A DNA stretch of 64,000 nt, taken from positions 62,001-126,000 of the forward strand of contig NZ_ONZF01000001.1 of assembly GCF_900302445.1 (NCBI RefSeq), written 5' to 3'. Positions 60,892-64,000 of the stretch are shown here, piece after piece. This DNA comes from Palleronia abyssalis (lineage in GTDB: Bacteria > Pseudomonadota > Alphaproteobacteria > Rhodobacterales > Rhodobacteraceae). The number at the start of each line of letters is the position of its first letter. Position 1 is the first letter of the stretch. The notes beneath the pieces were generated by a model. That model was not told the origin of the DNA. It was given only the letters and a program-made list of their open reading frames with translations, and did not search any database. The translations under genes and the position numbers were made by a program.

Positions 60892-61017
60892 TCAAAGACC
60901 CAGGATCAAACCGCCCATGCAAAGCGACGCGCCGATCGCCGCGGGAAACAGAACGCGATCAAGATGAATGCGAACCAGCAGACCTATGCCGCGGGAGCCG
61001 GAAGAGAGAGTTTGCAT
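60892..61017 (-). CDS. 41-residue hydrophobic peptide between rseP and bamA
   Basis: A short frame from ATG 61017 to TGA 60892, with AAGGTGG five bases before the start. The N-terminal half is polar and basic (MQTLSSGSRGIGLLVRIHLD). The second half, VLFPAAIGASLCMGGLILGL, is one hydrophobic segment fit to cross the membrane. It lies 100 bp after rseP, followed by a hairpin before bamA, all on the minus strand. No family is recognised. Position between a site-2 protease and the outer-membrane assembly factor hints at an envelope role, but that is inference. Confidence 0.6.
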   Translation of the reverse strand: MQTLSSGSRGIGLLVRIHLDRVLFPAAIGASLCMGGLILGL

Positions 61018-61117
61018 GACGCCACCTTAAAGAACCGTTAAATCAGCTTCTCTCAAGGCTGCGCGCGGATTGTGGCGGGAATGCGGCGATGTCCGGGTAT
61101 TGCAGGGGCGCGGCCCG

Positions 61118-62449
61118 TCACGGACAAAGGAAATCGTTGCCGATGGCAAACACCATCAGCGTTCCAAGCAGCGCGAGACCGACCGCCATCAGAACGTTCA
61201 GCGCCCGATCCGAGGGTGGTCGCCCGCTGATCGCCTCAAAGGCGTGGAACACCAGATGACCGCCGTCCAGAACTGGGATGGGAAAAAGGTTCAGCAGACC
61301 CACGGCTGTCGACAGCACCGCGATGAACCACACGAAGCTCAGAAGACCCGCGCTGGCGGCGGCGCCGCTGGTCTGCGCAATGCCGATCGGGCCTTGCAGG
61401 TTGCAAGAGGAAATCGCGCCGGCTGCCATGTGATACAGTCCCGAAAGACTGGATTGTATGATGAAGCCCGTCTGCTCGACCCCGTAAGAAAATGCGGACA
61501 GAATGCCTGGATTTGCGCGTTCGGGCACCAGGAACATGCCGCCCGTGATGCCGATCAGCCACCGTGTTTCGAATCCGCCCTCTGGCAAAGGCAGATCCAT
61601 CCGCTTCGGGGTCAGCGCGACCTCACGCGCGGTATCTGTGGCGGGTGACCAGATGGCGAGGGTCATCGTCTCGCCACCCGAATTGCCGACGATTTCGCGC
61701 AGTTGCGAAAAGGCGAAAACCGGGGTGCCGTCGATTGCGGTCACGACTTCGCCTTCCCGGATTCCGACGTCCGATGCGGCAGACTGCGGGCTCACACCGC
61801 CGGCAATCGGCGGATAGGGATAGGGGGCGGATACGGTGAGGCGTTCGCCCCCCCTTTCGATCAGATAGTCCAGTTCCGCCTCCAGAGGCAGCGTGTCGAC
61901 GAAGGCGGAAAGGTCGGCCACGCCCGGTACGTCCTGCCCTGCGATCTGCAAAAGCCGGTCGCCCGGCTCGATCTGCTGGGTGACGTCCGGAAGCGGCATG
62001 ACCTCGTCCACAGTCAAGGGGTCCGTCGCGACCCCGCGCAACATCAGGACGATAGCGAAGACCGCGATGGAAAGGACGAAATTGAAGACAGGACCCGCCG
62101 CGACGGTCAGGGCACGCGCCCAGACTGGTGCCCCCGCCATCGTGCTGCGCGCTTCTGCCGGGTCCAGCCCGGGCGTATCTGCCTGCCCCACGCTGGCCGC
62201 GTTGGCATCGCCGCGGAACTTCACGTATCCGCCGACGGGAAAGGCCGCGACCTGCCATTGCGTGCCGCGCTTGTCGGTTCGGGACAGCAACACCGGCCCC
62301 ATTCCAATCGAGAACACGTCCGCCTTGATGCCGCACCAGCGGCCGACGATGTAATGCCCGTATTCGTGGATCGCCACGATGATGCTGAGCGCTGCCACGA
62401 AGGCCACCAGCGTGAATGCCAGCGACCCGAAATCCGGGATCAGTCCCAT
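61118..62449 (-). CDS. rseP: RseP/site-2 intramembrane zinc protease
   Basis: A 443-residue inner-membrane metalloprotease. The zinc-binding HEYGH is in the first membrane helix (AIHEYGHYIVGRW), and the third ligand region is NLFPIPVLDGGH near the C-terminus. A periplasmic PDZ-like region (about 130-290) lies between, with GDRLLQIAGQDV and GEVVTAIDGTPV as the two PDZ cores. It cuts anti-sigma factors and clears remnant signal peptides. AGGGAGGC precedes the ATG, 10 bp after dxr. Confidence 0.94.
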   Translation of the reverse strand: MGLIPDFGSLAFTLVAFVAALSIIVAIHEYGHYIVGRWCGIKADVFSIGMGPVLLSRTDKRGTQWQVAAFPVGGYVKFRGDANAASVGQADTPGLDPAEARSTMAGAPVWARALTVAAGPVFNFVLSIAVFAIVLMLRGVATDPLTVDEVMPLPDVTQQIEPGDRLLQIAGQDVPGVADLSAFVDTLPLEAELDYLIERGGERLTVSAPYPYPPIAGGVSPQSAASDVGIREGEVVTAIDGTPVFAFSQLREIVGNSGGETMTLAIWSPATDTAREVALTPKRMDLPLPEGGFETRWLIGITGGMFLVPERANPGILSAFSYGVEQTGFIIQSSLSGLYHMAAGAISSCNLQGPIGIAQTSGAAASAGLLSFVWFIAVLSTAVGLLNLFPIPVLDGGHLVFHAFEAISGRPPSDRALNVLMAVGLALLGTLMVFAIGNDFLCP

Positions 62450-62459
62450 TTTGCCTCCC

Positions 62460-63629
62460 TCATGACGTCAGACGCGGCAGGACTTCGTCGACCCGCTTGC
62501 GCGCCGTCTCGTCGGCGTTGCGCACCATATCGAGTGTGCTTGCGTCGATTCCAAGGCGTTCTGACGACATTATGTTCAGCACTCGCTCGACCGTCTCGGC
62601 CATGTGGAGAAACGAGATCCGTCCCGCGATGAAATGATCGAGCGCGCGTTCCTTCGCGCCGTTGAATACCGTTCCCGAAAGCCCCCGGTCGCGCATCACC
62701 TCGCGGGCCAGCCGCAGGGCGGGATACTTGACCTCGTCCGGCGCCTCGAAGGTCAGTCGCCCCATTGCGGCGAAATCAAGGCGCTCCACGGGAATATGGG
62801 CGCGGTCTGGCCAGTTCAGCGCATAGCCGATGGCGTGGCGCATGTCGTGGGGGCCGACATGGGCCATCAACCCGCCATCGGTGAAGCCGACGATGGCGTG
62901 GATCAGGGACTCGGGGTGAACCAGAACCTCGATGCGGGCGGGATCGACGCCAAAGAACTCCCGCGTTTCGATCAGCTCCAGCGCCTTGTTGAACATGGAC
63001 GCCGAGTCGATGGTGATCCGCTGGCCCATGTCCCAGTTTGGGTGTGTCGCTGCTTCGGCCGCCGTGGCGGTGGCAAGACGCTCGATCGGCCAATCGCGGA
63101 AAGCGCCCCCGCTGGCCGTTATGATGACCCGTTCGACCGCCTCCATACGCTCGCCCGTGAGGGCTTGGAAGACCGCGGAATGCTCGCTGTCGACAGGCAG
63201 GATCGTCGCGCCATGCCTCCGCGCCGTCTCCATCAGAAGCGGCCCCGCGCAGACGAGGCTTTCCTTGTTCGCAAGCGCCAGGGTTCCGCCGTTGCGCAGC
63301 GCGGCCAGCCCGGGCTCAAGCCCCGCGGCACCGACGATGGCTGACATCGCCCAGTCCACCGGGCGGGCCGCAGCCTCGAGGATTGCCTGACGCCCTGCAC
63401 CGGCCTCGACCCCGCTGCCGCGCAGCGCGTCCCGCAAATCGTCGAGGTCGCCTTCGTCCGCGACCACGGCGATCTTCGCACCGAAGGCCCGCGCCTGCTT
63501 GGCCAGCTTGGCCACATTGCGCCCGCCTGTCAGCGCCACGACTTCGTAAGCCTCCGGATCACGTGCGATCAGATCGAGCGTGTTGCACCCGATGGAGCCG
63601 GTGGCGCCGAAAATAGAAACCCGCCGCAT
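62460..63629 (-). CDS. dxr: 1-deoxy-D-xylulose-5-phosphate reductoisomerase
   Basis: A 389-residue NADPH enzyme of the non-mevalonate isoprenoid pathway. The N-terminal dinucleotide fold SIFGATGSIG, the LALANKESLV segment, the metal-binding PVDSEHSAVFQ and the HPNWDMGQRITIDSASM active-site region are all present. The ATG at 63629 gives the standard N-terminus. It follows cdsA by four bases and precedes rseP by ten, the classic cdsA-dxr-rseP-bamA order. Confidence 0.96.
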   Translation of the reverse strand: MRRVSIFGATGSIGCNTLDLIARDPEAYEVVALTGGRNVAKLAKQARAFGAKIAVVADEGDLDDLRDALRGSGVEAGAGRQAILEAAARPVDWAMSAIVGAAGLEPGLAALRNGGTLALANKESLVCAGPLLMETARRHGATILPVDSEHSAVFQALTGERMEAVERVIITASGGAFRDWPIERLATATAAEAATHPNWDMGQRITIDSASMFNKALELIETREFFGVDPARIEVLVHPESLIHAIVGFTDGGLMAHVGPHDMRHAIGYALNWPDRAHIPVERLDFAAMGRLTFEAPDEVKYPALRLAREVMRDRGLSGTVFNGAKERALDHFIAGRISFLHMAETVERVLNIMSSERLGIDASTLDMVRNADETARKRVDEVLPRLTS

Positions 63630-63633
63630 TGCC

Positions 63634-64000
63634 TCAGACGGCCAGGCCCGGCGGGAAGCCGACAACGGGCGAAATCAGCAGAAGCGTGACCGACGCGCCC
63701 AGCATTCCATCGAAGCGGTCGAACAGGCCCCCGTGTCCGGGCAGCAGGCTCGAACTGTCCTTCACGCCCGCCCGCCGCTTCACCGCGGATTCGGCGATGT
63801 CGCCGATCTGGCCGGCCATGGACAGCGTGATCGAGATCGGTATGATCTCGGGGCCCGCCCCGGCGGCAATGCCGAACGCGCCGCCCGCGATGGCTGCGCC
63901 GATCCAGCCGGCGATGGTGCCCGACCATGTCTTGTTGGGACTGACGCGGGGCCACATCTTTGGGCCGCCGATCATGCGGCCGAAAATGTACCCGAAAACA
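63634..64000 (-). CDS. cdsA: phosphatidate cytidylyltransferase, C-terminal part (cut by window edge)
   Basis: The C-terminal 121 residues of CdsA, which makes CDP-diacylglycerol for phospholipid synthesis. The signature region PRVSPNKTWSGTIAG and the metal-binding GHGGLFDRFDGM are present, with hydrophobic spans between. The frame stays open to position 64000 (reading ...VFGYIFGRMIGG), so the start lies beyond the window; the ATG at 63975 is internal. Confidence 0.93.
   Translation of the reverse strand, partial: VFGYIFGRMIGGPKMWPRVSPNKTWSGTIAGWIGAAIAGGAFGIAAGAGPEIIPISITLSMAGQIGDIAESAVKRRAGVKDSSSLLPGHGGLFDRFDGMLGASVTLLLISPVVGFPPGLAV

Overview
This 64 kb window is chromosomal DNA from an alphaproteobacterium, very probably a Rhodobacteraceae (roseobacter-type) species. 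Evidence for this is the high-GC sequence, the adjacent sciP-ctrA cell-cycle regulators, the usg gene next to trpE, a class II DAHP synthase, the livF N-terminal extension, the alphaproteobacterial pstC/pstA form, and standalone and RTX-linked Hint-domain proteins. Most of the window is ordinary core genome; the accessory-looking part is about 20-31 kb.

Layout. 1-2.1 kb: pseudouridine salvage (psuG, cut by the window edge, and psuK) behind mnmA, all minus strand. 2.2-8 kb: sciP, ctrA, ligA and recG on plus, followed by an unlisted 38-residue membrane peptide (7761-7877) with a direct-repeat LexA-type SOS box (7688-7702) before it and a clean terminator after it. 8-14 kb: an IscU-like scaffold, hisI, gluQ, trmFO and gyrA. 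14-20 kb: usg, trpE, a PpiD-like chaperone, a YSC84-type lipoprotein, hemB and a small membrane protein. 20-24 kb: two tRNA-Leu genes (CAA and UAA) bracketing a minus-strand set made of a membrane hybrid histidine kinase, a BLUF blue-light sensor and an SH3b lipoprotein. 24-30.2 kb: a structured leader and three consecutive Hint-domain genes. Two carry RTX calcium-binding repeats and near-identical Hint domains; the third is Hint-only and has lost the catalytic cysteine.

30-38 kb: a complete branched-chain amino acid type ABC transporter (livK, livG, livF, a periplasmic accessory gene, livH, livM). It has a GlxA-family regulator upstream and a MobA-like nucleotidyltransferase downstream that lacks a standard start codon. 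The livG-livF spacer holds a 22-bp-period repeat array. 38-43.7 kb: DAHP synthase, a PAS_5 protein, yicC, gmk, a gamma-carbonic-anhydrase-like protein and a Cys/Met-type PLP enzyme. 43.7-51 kb: the phosphate regulon in the order phoR-pstS-pstC-pstA-pstB-phoU-phoB, with a three-repeat Pho box before pstS. 51-64 kb: an AI-2E-type permease, then a long minus-strand envelope and translation block in transcription order cdsA (cut by the edge), dxr, rseP, a 41-residue membrane peptide, bamA, skp, fabZ, lpxA, lpxI, lpxB, rpsB, tsf.

The most promising little-described items are the SOS-box-linked membrane peptide, which resembles Caulobacter SidA in architecture, the Hint-domain trio with its structured leader, and the repeat array inside the liv operon. 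Everything here was read by eye. Function calls rest on motif and family recognition, not on database searches.
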